In this document: positions 44,279 through 53,246 of the stretch, one piece after another | Layout: every line of letters begins with the position of its first letter | Numbering within the stretch: the stretch's first letter is position 1 | Assembly: GCF_963666545.1 (NCBI RefSeq) | Contig: NZ_OY762899.1 | Span: forward strand, 1,302,001 to 1,366,000 | Length of the DNA: 64,000 nucleotides | Direction of reading: 5' to 3' | Source of the DNA: an uncultured Bacteroides sp. | GTDB taxonomy: Bacteria > Bacteroidota > Bacteroidia > Bacteroidales > Bacteroidaceae | Notes under the pieces: model-generated | The model's database searches: none | The model's input: only the letters and a program-made list of their open reading frames with translations | Told to the model about the DNA's origin: nothing | Position numbers and translations under genes: made by a program

Positions 44279-44296
44279 AGTCTAATAATTGAAAAT

Positions 44297-44656
44297 ATGA
44301 ATAAACTTTTTTATCTAATTCTGATTTGTTTTTACTTGGTTAGTTGCGACGATATATTTGTTGAAGATATATCCAATAAAAAAACAACGATTATTGCACC
44401 TGCCGATAATGCATCTTTAACCAACAGCGAAATTACACTGGCATGGGAAACAATCGAAGGAGCAGAGAGTTATCAAGTTATTGTTGTCTCTTCTTCATTC
44501 GATAATATCGAAAAATTTGCATGTGATTCTGTCACTACAAATTACAAATTAAAGCTTCCTTTAGATGCCGGCACTTATGAATGGTCCGTACAGGCGCATA
44601 ATTCAGCTTACAGTTCACTCAAAAGTTATGGGAAATTCAAAGTTACCGCACCATGA
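44297..44656 (+). CDS. Small lipoprotein with Ig/fibronectin-III-like fold
   Basis: The signal sequence ends in the lipobox YLVSCDD with the acylated cysteine at residue 17. The mature 100 residues have a repeat of beta strands (TIIAPADNASLTNSEITLAW, ESYQVIVVSSS, GTYEWSVQAHN) typical of fibronectin III. As the first gene of the machine operon it might be the secretin pilotin or an outer membrane scaffold. That is inferred from context. It overlaps the next gene by 4 bases. Confidence 0.75.
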   Translation: MNKLFYLILICFYLVSCDDIFVEDISNKKTTIIAPADNASLTNSEITLAWETIEGAESYQVIVVSSSFDNIEKFACDSVTTNYKLKLPLDAGTYEWSVQAHNSAYSSLKSYGKFKVTAP

Positions 44657-45123
44657 AAAACAATAAAATAACCACCTACATCTTATTATTACTATCTGCG
44701 GGAGTATGGGGCATCATCGCTTGGCGTGTATATGCCTCTTTGAAAGATGATACTCCCGGCATTCAATCTGTAGCAAAAGCTCCTAAAAAAATGAAAGAAG
44801 ACACCATTGCCCTCTTATTAAACTACAGAGATCCTTTCTTGGGCGATTATCCAAAAGGAAAAACAACGATTAAAGAACAAAAAGCAAAACCTGTTCCGGC
44901 AAAACAGGTTAACATACAGCCTCAGGCAGAGATACTGCCGGACTTTCAATACAAAGGAGTCATCCGATTGGGTAAAGAGTCACAAGTCATCGTTAGCCGT
45001 AACGGCGAAAATGTAATGTTGAAACTTAAAGATAAGATTGGAGAATTCAATGTAGCGGAAATCAGAGACGATAAACTAGTAGTCAGTTGCAAAGGGAAAA
45101 AATACGATTTGCCCCTGCAATAA
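44653..45123 (+). CDS. GspC/PilP-like periplasmic connector
   Basis: The 156-residue protein has one N-terminal span (about 7-25, ITTYILLLLSAGVWGIIAW), then a Pro/Lys-rich linker containing NYRDPFLGDY. The C-terminal beta domain (about 98-156) begins FQYKGVIRLGKESQVIVS and continues IGEFNVAEIRDDKLVVS. This is the GspC HR domain / PilP pattern, which contacts the N domains of the secretin. The RDPF motif is also seen in PilP-like proteins. Confidence 0.72.
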   Translation: MKNNKITTYILLLLSAGVWGIIAWRVYASLKDDTPGIQSVAKAPKKMKEDTIALLLNYRDPFLGDYPKGKTTIKEQKAKPVPAKQVNIQPQAEILPDFQYKGVIRLGKESQVIVSRNGENVMLKLKDKIGEFNVAEIRDDKLVVSCKGKKYDLPLQ

Positions 45124-45141
45124 ACATTCATACAGCATAAT

Positions 45142-45504
45142 ATGAGGTATATCCGAAAACAACTACTCTTTAGAAAGCTGGCAGCTTCCACACTGCTGGA
45201 AACTATTATAGCTTCGGTTATCTTTATGATCATTTTTGTTATGGCTATGGATACACTCACCCGTCTTATGACTTTCGACAACGAAGACGCTGACTACATC
45301 GTTATTGAAAATGAATTAAGAAAATGCAAAAGGCTCGTTTGTTTAAATGAACTTCGTTCCGAAGCCAAGACATTTACTTATGACTGGGGAGAAATAGATG
45401 TCGAAATCTCCAATTATAAAGAGAATATATATCAAGTAAATATGATTGCCGTAACGACCAATCAACATCGGAAAATCAGTTACCGTTTTTTGAAAGCAAA
45501 TTAA
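45142..45504 (+). CDS. Minor pseudopilin (GspI-like)
   Basis: The leader MRYIRKQLLFRKLAA precedes STLLETIIASVIFMIIFVM, with Glu at +5 and Ala at -1 of the predicted cleavage site. A short C-terminal domain (about 45-120) follows. Size and position next to a GspJ-like gene fit GspI or GspH. Nine bases separate it from the next gene. Confidence 0.75.
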   Translation: MRYIRKQLLFRKLAASTLLETIIASVIFMIIFVMAMDTLTRLMTFDNEDADYIVIENELRKCKRLVCLNELRSEAKTFTYDWGEIDVEISNYKENIYQVNMIAVTTNQHRKISYRFLKAN

Positions 45505-45513
45505 TTAGCAACA

Positions 45514-46038
45514 ATGAGTATCAAGAAATCAAATCCTTTGGAATCACTCCGCAAACCATTCAGCGGTACAACGCTAACCGAAATGCTTGTGGTCATGATT
45601 ATCACCGGCATCTTGTTTCTACTTATTTTTGATGGTCTTAACATCGTAAATAAATATAAGCGTATACTAAATAATAAGCTGAACCAAAAATCAGAAATAC
45701 TAAATGGGCATCAAGTATTGGAGGTTCTTCTCGAGAAAACCGACAGCATGCGTAAGAATGAAAGTGAGATACTACTCTTCAATGCCGGAGTTACCTTCGG
45801 ACACTTAGCCATTGATAGTACCCGCATTCTTTTTTATGAGAACGAAGAACATATTGATACCTTATTTACTAACCTGATCGACATCCGATATCATTCTTTA
45901 TCGGAAGAATCACCGTTGATCGATTCTATTTTTCTCTCTGTGCCGATTGGCCGTGATACTATACAATTGAGCTATGGTCTCTCTCCATATAGCGGGTTGA
46001 ACTCAAATAATAATTTGTCCTATGATAGAACTGAGTAA
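45514..46038 (+). CDS. Minor pseudopilin (GspJ-like)
   Basis: The prepilin leader ends FSG, followed by TTLTEMLVVMIITGILFLL with Glu at +5. The 174-residue size matches GspJ better than GspH. The 3' end overlaps the GspF-like gene by 17 bases, which suggests translational coupling. Confidence 0.75.
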   Translation: MSIKKSNPLESLRKPFSGTTLTEMLVVMIITGILFLLIFDGLNIVNKYKRILNNKLNQKSEILNGHQVLEVLLEKTDSMRKNESEILLFNAGVTFGHLAIDSTRILFYENEEHIDTLFTNLIDIRYHSLSEESPLIDSIFLSVPIGRDTIQLSYGLSPYSGLNSNNNLSYDRTE

Positions 46039-47083
46039 TAAAAATTATAAAATTGCCGATCAGAAAAAGTACCTTCTTTTCTCGCAGTTATATTCGCTTC
46101 TCAAGTCCGGCTTGAGCTTTAGTCGTTCGTTCGATCTTTTGATTCAAGGAGAAAAAAAGAAAAGAGAATCTGAATTATTAAAGAGCACCTATCACCATAT
46201 TATTATAGGTCATGAATTTTGGAAAAGCATGGAGCTTACCGCCTCATTTACCGATCTCGATTGCGGAGTCATCCGTATTGGTGAAGAAACCGGTAAACTC
46301 GACCAATCATTGATGTTTCTCTGTGATTATTATCACAAAAAGACCGAACAGCGCCGAATGCTAATCAGTGCATTAAGTTATCCCATCATTATAGTGGTTG
46401 TCGCCATGCTGGTTCTGTTCTTTATGATTACGATGGTAGTGCCCATGTTTGAGCAAGTATATGCCCGTATGGGAGGCAGTTTACCCGAAATTACAGTGTT
46501 GATGCTAAAAATATCCTCTAATTTTCCAATTGTCGTTACCATATCAGGTTTCCTTATCCTCGCCTACGTAACGATCAAACTCATATATGGTAAAACGGAA
46601 AAATACAGAAAAACAGCTTCAACGATACTCTTAAATATTCCCTTGATTGGCAATCTAGTCAGGACACACTATCAGGCACAATTCTGCAAACTCCTGTACC
46701 TGTTAGTCTGCTCCGAGGTACCATTGCTCAGATCACTCGCCATGCTCGAGTCCATCATTCGTTTTTATCCATACAGTAAATCCTTTGCAGAGATGGTTAA
46801 GGGACTAAAAAAAGGCGAATCCTTTGCAGACAAGATGGATGAATTCCAAGATCTCTACGGCAATAAGCTAATCACCCTCATACGTGTTGGAGAAGAAACC
46901 AACTGCCTGGATAAGATGCTGTTGAACCAAGCCAATGACATAACTTCCGAGCTAGAGCACGACCTAAAACAATTAGGCAACGTATTGGAGCCCATTCTCA
47001 TTATTTGTATCGGAACGATTGTGGCCTTTGTTCTTATCGCAATGTATATGCCAATGTTTCAGCTGGGGCAGACGATCAATTAA
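46022..47083 (+). CDS. gspF: Type II secretion system platform protein (GspF/PilC)
   Basis: The 353-residue polytopic protein has two T2SSF domains (about 15-140 and 215-345), each with the family mark GVIRIGEETGKLDQSL (first copy near residue 80) and TLIRVGEETNCLDKML (second copy near 285). Three spans lie near 117-145, 170-190 and 320-345. It anchors the ATPase to the pseudopilus. It is the last gene of the plus operon. A diverged copy of its 3' end is found at about 57428-57580. Confidence 0.93.
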   Translation: MIELSNKNYKIADQKKYLLFSQLYSLLKSGLSFSRSFDLLIQGEKKKRESELLKSTYHHIIIGHEFWKSMELTASFTDLDCGVIRIGEETGKLDQSLMFLCDYYHKKTEQRRMLISALSYPIIIVVVAMLVLFFMITMVVPMFEQVYARMGGSLPEITVLMLKISSNFPIVVTISGFLILAYVTIKLIYGKTEKYRKTASTILLNIPLIGNLVRTHYQAQFCKLLYLLVCSEVPLLRSLAMLESIIRFYPYSKSFAEMVKGLKKGESFADKMDEFQDLYGNKLITLIRVGEETNCLDKMLLNQANDITSELEHDLKQLGNVLEPILIICIGTIVAFVLIAMYMPMFQLGQTIN

Positions 47084-47342
47084 GAAAGAGAAACAACTAT
47101 GCTTCAGAAAATAGAATTTAATCAGATGTTCGGGTCTATTCGAGTAGTCCAGATGTGCCGCTCCAACTATTCCTAGCATATATACCAAAATATCTCGGCA
47201 TGCATCTCATAAAGAGCCGCCTAGGGGGGAACGTGTTTATGACCTATCCCTAAGTTTAATGCTGCTAAGCACAATAACTCTTGCCCTGATAAAGAAAGCT
47301 GAATAATTTCTAATTTATTTACATAATTATACTTCAAAGAAA
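47084..47342. other. Degenerate gap after gspF
   Basis: No gene is supported. The first 100 bases resemble 57520-57620, where a copy of the gspF end is found, so this stretch was part of the same duplicated unit. Confidence 0.45.
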
Positions 47343-47375
47343 CGCCCCAAAAGTTGGATAAAAACTTTTGGGGCG
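47343..47375. terminator. Terminator between convergent gspF and DUF2750 genes
   Basis: CGCCCCAAAAGTT pairs perfectly with AACTTTTGGGGCG across a 7-base loop. A T-rich stretch follows on the minus-strand side. Confidence 0.75.
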
Positions 47376-47414
47376 CAGTTCATTTGGCTGAGCTTTTTAT
47401 GTAGCAAGAAATTC

Positions 47415-47804
47415 TTATCGATATTTTTTCATTTCTTCGCTCAAATCTTTAGCAAATTCGTTGATATCTACTACAAATCCTGCTTTTTCTTTAAGTGAGA
47501 AAATATTGATTAACCAATTATTCTCCTCAATACGATCTATAAAATCGTCTTCAAACTCTTCTATCGTAATTTCTTTTACCAAGAAGCCACTCCAATCATC
47601 AAAGGCAGTCATTAAGGCATATTCGGGTGCAGGCCAAAACGATATGACAGTTTTATCTTCAACATCAGCCATTACCCAAAAACCTTTATTATCAATCAAG
47701 CAATACATTTTTTCTGAATCTGCTACTCTTTTTATAAAGTATTGATATCGTCCAAAAGCGTCTAATTGACATACAGCACTTATTTCTTTTTCTGATATTT
47801 TCAT
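47415..47804 (-). CDS. DUF2750-type protein, candidate immunity protein
   Basis: The 129-residue product contains the DUF2750 blocks FGRYQYFIKRVADSE, MYCLIDNKGFWVMAD and ISFWPAPEYA. DUF2750 genes are often found downstream of polymorphic toxin tips, and here the start codon lies 1 base after the stop of an orphan RHS tip. The open frame reaches 47846, but the ATG at 47804 begins MKISEKEISAV, the usual start. Immunity function is an inference from position. Confidence 0.75.
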   Translation of the reverse strand: MKISEKEISAVCQLDAFGRYQYFIKRVADSEKMYCLIDNKGFWVMADVEDKTVISFWPAPEYALMTAFDDWSGFLVKEITIEEFEDDFIDRIEENNWLINIFSLKEKAGFVVDINEFAKDLSEEMKKYR

Positions 47805-47805
47805 T

Positions 47806-48018
47806 TTAATTAGGATTTTCTTTGTTCTTTCTACCGTTATTGTCATACTTATGCTGTCTTTTATGCAGATCTTTATCTTGCAGATTTGAATGTTTATAAG
47901 AATAACCCTTTGCCGCCTCTTTTCCTCTAGAATGAGCTAAATCCTTTCCAGGAGGATTACGCATATTAACCCTTTTCCCTGTATCAACTGCATTTTTTCT
48001 TGCTTTATCCAGCCTCGA
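47806..48018 (-). pseudogene. Orphan RHS toxin tip, nuclease-like, truncated at its 5' end
   Basis: A 70-codon frame encodes GKRVNMRNPPGKDLAHSRGK, a conserved spacer, then NLQDKDLHKRQHKYDNNGRK and a short tail. His-rich C termini of this kind are common on RHS/polymorphic toxins of the HNH/endonuclease VII class. An in-frame TGA lies just upstream, and RHS-like sequence (YYVYDDFG) continues in another frame to about 48070. No start codon or RHS core remains, so it is a displaced tip. Confidence 0.6.
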
Positions 48019-48120
48019 TCAGCACTACTTGTTTTAGTATCCCGAAATCATCGTAAACGTAATAGATTTCACAGGTGCAAAAAACAGCAAAGATTCCCGT
48101 ACCTTTTTATTAAATAAAAT

Positions 48121-48288
48121 TTAAACAAGCTCTAAGTAAAGCAATACATTAGATAAATCTTTAGAGGCCAAAAAAGCTTGGAATTCTTGCAACTGAAAGA
48201 ATGATAATTTTCCCATCAGTATTCTTTTGGGTTCGATACACATTCGTTCAAAGTTTACAATCGCTAAATCTTTTGCAGGATAGTATCT
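48121..48288 (-). pseudogene. Possible remnant of an immunity-type gene
   Basis: An open frame of about 55 codons without a good start encodes YYPAKDLAIVNFERM followed by SFFQLQEFQAFLASKDLS and a leucine-rich end. It looks like the C-terminal part of a small soluble protein. No family is recognised. The remaining sequence of the 48019-48385 gap holds nothing else I can support. Confidence 0.25.
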
Positions 48289-48385
48289 TTTTTATCATGT
48301 TAGCACTGTCATTTCGTCATACAGTAACAGCTATTGACATTTAAATAGTTGCGAACTTGCTTTTTGATATATTTACATTGTTTTT

Positions 48386-48952
48386 TCAATATTTACCATA
48401 ATTTGAAGGGCTAATTTTGTTTCCTTTGTAAGTATAGTAATAAAAATATGGATCAAATAAAGGAGGTGGAAATCCTTTTCCATTCTTATCTACTGTATAT
48501 TGATCATTTGGAAAATAAATGAAATCAAAATATTTTTTGTCATTAGTCGGAATTATAAATTTATAAAAGTAGAATTCGAATTCATATTTTTTAAATTCGT
48601 TCGACAATACAATAATAGGTATCATTTTATCATCAATATAACCAATTATTCTACTATTGTTAGAATAAATATAATCATCAGAAACATCCTCCGCTTTTGC
48701 TGATGTAAAACAAAACTCGGGATTTGAATCATAAATTCTCAATACTAAAATAAGAACATTTTCTCCATCTTTCAATATATGCGTACTATCTTTAATCCCG
48801 TGTATGATTGAATCTAATTGACTATTTATTACTTTAAATCGCTGTAATTCAAATCCATTATGTTTAGATTTATTTTTGCAATTGGAAAATGCCAACATAA
48901 ATAAGAATCCAATACAAACAATCAAAATTCTATTTCCTTTTTTTATTCTCAT
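48386..48952 (-). CDS. Lipoprotein, candidate immunity to the JAB-type RHS toxin
   Basis: From the ATG at 48952 the protein (188 residues) begins MRIKKGNRILIVCIGF and has a lipobox MLAFSNCKN, so it would be a periplasmic-facing lipoprotein. The mature part is strand-rich and aromatic, with no recognised family. Its start overlaps the last 23 bases of the RHS toxin gene. Overlap with a toxin gene, small size and AT-richness fit an immunity protein, and a lipoprotein would protect the periplasm. Confidence 0.65.
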   Translation of the reverse strand: MRIKKGNRILIVCIGFLFMLAFSNCKNKSKHNGFELQRFKVINSQLDSIIHGIKDSTHILKDGENVLILVLRIYDSNPEFCFTSAKAEDVSDDYIYSNNSRIIGYIDDKMIPIIVLSNEFKKYEFEFYFYKFIIPTNDKKYFDFIYFPNDQYTVDKNGKGFPPPLFDPYFYYYTYKGNKISPSNYGKY

Positions 48953-51900
48953 ATTTGTAAATATTTGCATTATTGTAGTAAATATATCTTCTTCTCGGGA
49001 CATCGTAAACTCTATAAACAGTAGTATTGTTAGGGTACTTTCTATTCATATAATTTGTAAAATCTTTATCGCCACTATTTTGATGCTCTGGCACATACCC
49101 CGATGGCAAACCACCTTCAGGATGGCTATGTGTGAGTCGACTAACGTTATAGCCATCACTAGATAATTTATTTGAAATTAACGAACCAGCAGCTTCAGTT
49201 CTTTTTTTGTGAGATGTCGAAATGATATTATCACTCTCTTTTGAGTTATTATATTCTATTCGACTAAATTCTACTCCAGTGTTTTCAGACAAAAACTCAT
49301 CGACTTTTCCTGCGACCTTATCATTGGACACGTTGAAATAATCACCAACCTTATTCCCTTTGTCATCAGTGTAGCTTTTAATTTCTCCTACCGACCCAGC
49401 AGGCATTACTAAGGTGTTATTTTTATTGTCAACTGCAATAAGTTTATCATCTTTATCCTTAATACCAAAGAATTTTCTTACAGCATCGAGTATAGGATTA
49501 GTTTTGTAAATATATCCTTCCTTATTAACTGAGTAGTCTGTTAAACCCTCTGGATCTATGATATTCACAGGATTATTGTGGCAATAAACATAAGGCGATA
49601 TTTCAGGATATTTCTCACACAATGGATCTACAGTACTAAATCTTCCCAACACAGGATCCATCAACCTAGCAGAGTAATCATACAAATTCAGCCCTCTTTC
49701 CGTATCCAATTCCTTACCATTGTACTTGTAAGGCTGCCCGCTCGCAGTAACACCTTCGGCAAACGACATCCCGAACGGATAATAATGGCTCGTCTGAACG
49801 ATTCCTCCACTCGCATTCGCTACCACACGGTTATTGCCCAAATGATCAGTTAAATAGAAGTAATAAACACCATCTTCTATATAACCGCCATCAACCAAGA
49901 TCCGTTTGAGGGTTGTTCCAGTTCCGTTTACACTTTCATAGATCACATTGCCAACATAGTCCGTCTGCTTGCTGTTCGTACCGCTCCATTGTTGTACCGT
50001 CCGCAGTTTACGACCATCGGCGGCATAGATGTACGTATTCGTTGCCTGTCCCAACATATTCTTAATTGTGACACTCTGCGGCAAATTTAGTAAATTATAT
50101 CTAATACTATCAATCCCTTTATTTAAATCTTTCGTTAAATTACCATCTTTGTCATAATAATATTCTTTGGCTGCTGTGGAGTTATTCTTAAAGTCCATAG
50201 ATTCCGACAAAGTGACATTTACTCCTGCATCATCCGCTTTGATCAATTGATTACCCGCATAGCTCATACTTAGGTTATCAATCGTACCGAAAGTACTTGT
50301 CCCCGTACGGCCGTTACGAATAAGATGAGTCATATTGCCATGTTTGTCGTAAGCATAAGAAGTGCTATAACTCGTGTTGGCAACTCCTCCTTCCAGATAA
50401 CCGGCTGCCGTCAATCGGGAGAGGTTGTCATAAGCGAAATTGTAACCCCTTGTTTTATCTCCGCTTGTTGTCCAACTCATAGCAGAGATGTTGCCGTTGT
50501 AACGGGGAGTATTGTTTCCGTAAGAATCGTTATAGTACAGTGTTTGGCTGAAAAGTGGAGAACTTGAAGACTTCATCCACGAACGAACATTGTAGGCATA
50601 CGTGGTGGTCAAGGTTGCAAGAGAGTCCTTCATATTCGTTTTTAGTCGGCCAAGTTCATCATAAGTGTTCTTAACCAATGTGACCAGCCTTCCCATATTG
50701 GCACCACTATTCAGTTTATGTTTTACCGTAAGCAATCTTCCTGCATGGTCGTAGTCATACGAGTAGATCTCAGTCTGAGTGGTTTTGCCTGTGGCAGAAT
50801 GGATATGTTTCTTCTGTGTAGGCTGTCCCGTGAAGTTATAAGCCACATATTCTTTCTCGATGCCGCTCGTTAAATGATTGTTGGATTTAGTCTGTATCAC
50901 ACGACTTCGGTTATCATAGTACATCACGGAATACAGGTAAGTCGGAGTGGTGGAACCATCCAGCCTGGCTGTCAATGTCCCTGTAAGAAAAGTTTTAGCA
51001 CTCTCTTTATATCGAATGCCAAAACCGGAAATCGGTTCATACCGGAAGTCTGTATCTGTGGAATCGGGAATGCCGTTTTTGCCCATAAAAGCATAATCAT
51101 CATAGTAATTCACATTCAGAACCGTGGGGCTGACAAGAGTGACGCCCGACAAGACGTAACCCTTATAGGTACCTATAGTGTTATCACGTTCGGCCTTCAC
51201 CACAACATTGTTCAGCGGCGGGGTTGCAGACAAGGCACTGAAACTATTCTTGCAAATACCCGTCGTACAAGTACGGCCGAAGATATCGGGAAGAGTGAAA
51301 CTCCATTCCCCTTTCTTACGTTGTTCGCCATCTTGGGAGAAGATCAATCTGTCGCCCGTATCATACACATAGTAGTTCCAACTACAACCCGGAAGGCGTT
51401 TGGCCTTGCAACGGTTTCTGCCATCATACATGTACAGATAAGCATAATTTCGTAGGATGGCTGAATTAACATTTGTCCACGAAGTGCCACTCTTCATTCC
51501 ATCCGATGCCAGAGGAGGAAGAACCGCCGTCAGATTCCCGAAATCGTCATATATATAATAAGTATCATAAATTGATTTTGCAGTGCCATTACGGCCTATC
51601 TGTCGGGTAAGCACCACCTGTCCTAGTTTGTCTTTAAACTCAAAAGAAGCATTGCCATCCTCGTCCGTGCCGCGGGTAACGTACAATTCTCCCGTGGCAT
51701 AGTTGCCTCCGTTAGTGATAGTTACAAGAGTGTCTGTGGAAGTAGCTTCCACCTTGTAGTAAATGCAGTTCAGGGTGTCGTTACCGGCAATGTTGGTAAG
51801 ATAAGCCATTTTTGCACTGCGAGAGTTATTTTGCCAAGCTTGACCGGGACCGTATTGTTCCAGAACCCGGTTTAGCGGGGAGGCTTCATAGACGGGAAGC

Positions 51901-53156
51901 GTGTAAGGCTTTGCCTCGTCCGGGTAGCTAGCGTTCATGTTACTTTTGATCTTACTCAAGCTGACAAAAGCACCATTGCTATTCTGCAACGCTACAGGCA
52001 GCCAACTGCTGGATTCTCGTCCGGTGCCGTCATATTCTTGATAAGTGACAAGATCAGAACCGGTCGGGGTAATACCTTTCTGAACTGTTTGTATCGGGCG
52101 ACCAAGGCCGTCATAATATTGAATCGCATCCATATATCGCTTTTGGTCCGCACTCATATACGTACGAGTATGAATGAAATTTTGATTAGCATCGCCAATC
52201 GGTTCTATTACAGGATCCGGTTCTACTATAGGAAGAGTACCACTAATGTTAGTCGTAATGCTATTCTTAACCAAATCTCCTTCTGATACGACATAATACG
52301 TGCCGGCTGCCAGACCCTCTATTATTGCCGGAGCCGTGTCGTTCGAAAATGAACTCACCAAATGATACAAAGCGTCTAGCAGATACAAATGCGAGCCGGA
52401 AGTCCTTTCCGCATTATTCGACAGGGTGACATTCATGGGATGGGTTATCTCAAACTTGTAAAATATATCCGCTCCATCTTCTCCTTCATAAGTATTAGTG
52501 AAAAGAAATGCTCCTTGTACATCATGATATGAAAATGTGGTGCTGTAACTTCCTAAGTCGATAGGATACTCTTTAGTACCAATAGGATAGGGAGGGGGAA
52601 ATGGCATTCTAATCTCTTTTTTATTATATCCTCTAATTGATGTCCTAATGGGGTCATTTACTGATCCGGCATTTGAACCTTTTACTCCACATGAAGTAAT
52701 AATATAAGTTCCAGGAGGTAAATCTGCAATAATGAAACAGTCTCTGCCTCCAAACATATCCTCTTGGGTAACATAGGGGAATTTCGCACTTCGTATAAAT
52801 TCACGATATGCCTCTTTACTATTAGGGACTCTTGAAGGATGGGGTTGCTCTATGCCATAATCATTATAAACATTAATCTCTGTACAGGATAAGGTTGATC
52901 CAAAATTATGTATCAAAATATCCATTGTTGTATTTAATGTTATCTTATAATGTATAGTCTTGCCAATATTTGATCCATAAGGCTCAAATCCCCAATCACA
53001 AGCATTTTTCGTATCAGTGAAAAAGAATGGTTGGCTAACCGGGCCGACAATGACCGATTTTTCATAACTACTTCCCTGTTGTGCGAATGCGGGCATGCTG
53101 GTTAGTAATAAAATAAAACCTAATAGAATATTCTGATGATTTACTCGATTTCTCAT
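48930..53156 (-). CDS. RHS-repeat polymorphic toxin with JAB-like metallopeptidase tip
   Basis: The 1408-residue protein has a signal peptide (ending SMPAFAQ) and two pre-peptidase-like beta domains (about 30-310). A DUF6443-type region follows (about 325-450, MDAIQYYDGLGRPIQTVQKG), then many YD/RHS repeats (about 450-1120) and the RHS core (about 1125-1202: YFYLTDHLGNNRVV, RLMDPVLGRFSTVDPLCEKY, ending IIDPEG). The tip after the core (about 1203-1408) has LTHSHPEGGLPSGYVPEHQN and SGDKDF, the JAMM pattern His-x-His with later Ser and Asp of the JAB-like toxin group. It is followed by an overlapping lipoprotein gene and preceded by an RHS-like partner gene. Confidence 0.9.
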   Translation of the reverse strand: MRNRVNHQNILLGFILLLTSMPAFAQQGSSYEKSVIVGPVSQPFFFTDTKNACDWGFEPYGSNIGKTIHYKITLNTTMDILIHNFGSTLSCTEINVYNDYGIEQPHPSRVPNSKEAYREFIRSAKFPYVTQEDMFGGRDCFIIADLPPGTYIITSCGVKGSNAGSVNDPIRTSIRGYNKKEIRMPFPPPYPIGTKEYPIDLGSYSTTFSYHDVQGAFLFTNTYEGEDGADIFYKFEITHPMNVTLSNNAERTSGSHLYLLDALYHLVSSFSNDTAPAIIEGLAAGTYYVVSEGDLVKNSITTNISGTLPIVEPDPVIEPIGDANQNFIHTRTYMSADQKRYMDAIQYYDGLGRPIQTVQKGITPTGSDLVTYQEYDGTGRESSSWLPVALQNSNGAFVSLSKIKSNMNASYPDEAKPYTLPVYEASPLNRVLEQYGPGQAWQNNSRSAKMAYLTNIAGNDTLNCIYYKVEATSTDTLVTITNGGNYATGELYVTRGTDEDGNASFEFKDKLGQVVLTRQIGRNGTAKSIYDTYYIYDDFGNLTAVLPPLASDGMKSGTSWTNVNSAILRNYAYLYMYDGRNRCKAKRLPGCSWNYYVYDTGDRLIFSQDGEQRKKGEWSFTLPDIFGRTCTTGICKNSFSALSATPPLNNVVVKAERDNTIGTYKGYVLSGVTLVSPTVLNVNYYDDYAFMGKNGIPDSTDTDFRYEPISGFGIRYKESAKTFLTGTLTARLDGSTTPTYLYSVMYYDNRSRVIQTKSNNHLTSGIEKEYVAYNFTGQPTQKKHIHSATGKTTQTEIYSYDYDHAGRLLTVKHKLNSGANMGRLVTLVKNTYDELGRLKTNMKDSLATLTTTYAYNVRSWMKSSSSPLFSQTLYYNDSYGNNTPRYNGNISAMSWTTSGDKTRGYNFAYDNLSRLTAAGYLEGGVANTSYSTSYAYDKHGNMTHLIRNGRTGTSTFGTIDNLSMSYAGNQLIKADDAGVNVTLSESMDFKNNSTAAKEYYYDKDGNLTKDLNKGIDSIRYNLLNLPQSVTIKNMLGQATNTYIYAADGRKLRTVQQWSGTNSKQTDYVGNVIYESVNGTGTTLKRILVDGGYIEDGVYYFYLTDHLGNNRVVANASGGIVQTSHYYPFGMSFAEGVTASGQPYKYNGKELDTERGLNLYDYSARLMDPVLGRFSTVDPLCEKYPEISPYVYCHNNPVNIIDPEGLTDYSVNKEGYIYKTNPILDAVRKFFGIKDKDDKLIAVDNKNNTLVMPAGSVGEIKSYTDDKGNKVGDYFNVSNDKVAGKVDEFLSENTGVEFSRIEYNNSKESDNIISTSHKKRTEAAGSLISNKLSSDGYNVSRLTHSHPEGGLPSGYVPEHQNSGDKDFTNYMNRKYPNNTTVYRVYDVPRRRYIYYNNANIYKYENKKRK

Positions 53157-53246
53157 AAAGTTTTTATTCTGTAAGTGATTAATTTTTTCATAGGGCCTTA
53201 TAAGCCTAATTTATAAAAGAATGGTTGCCTCAAGGTTATTTCCTTA

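Noticed and set aside
50874-51455. 193-codon plus-strand frame inside the RHS gene
   Set aside because: It is antisense to conserved YD repeats; the repeat structure keeps several frames open.
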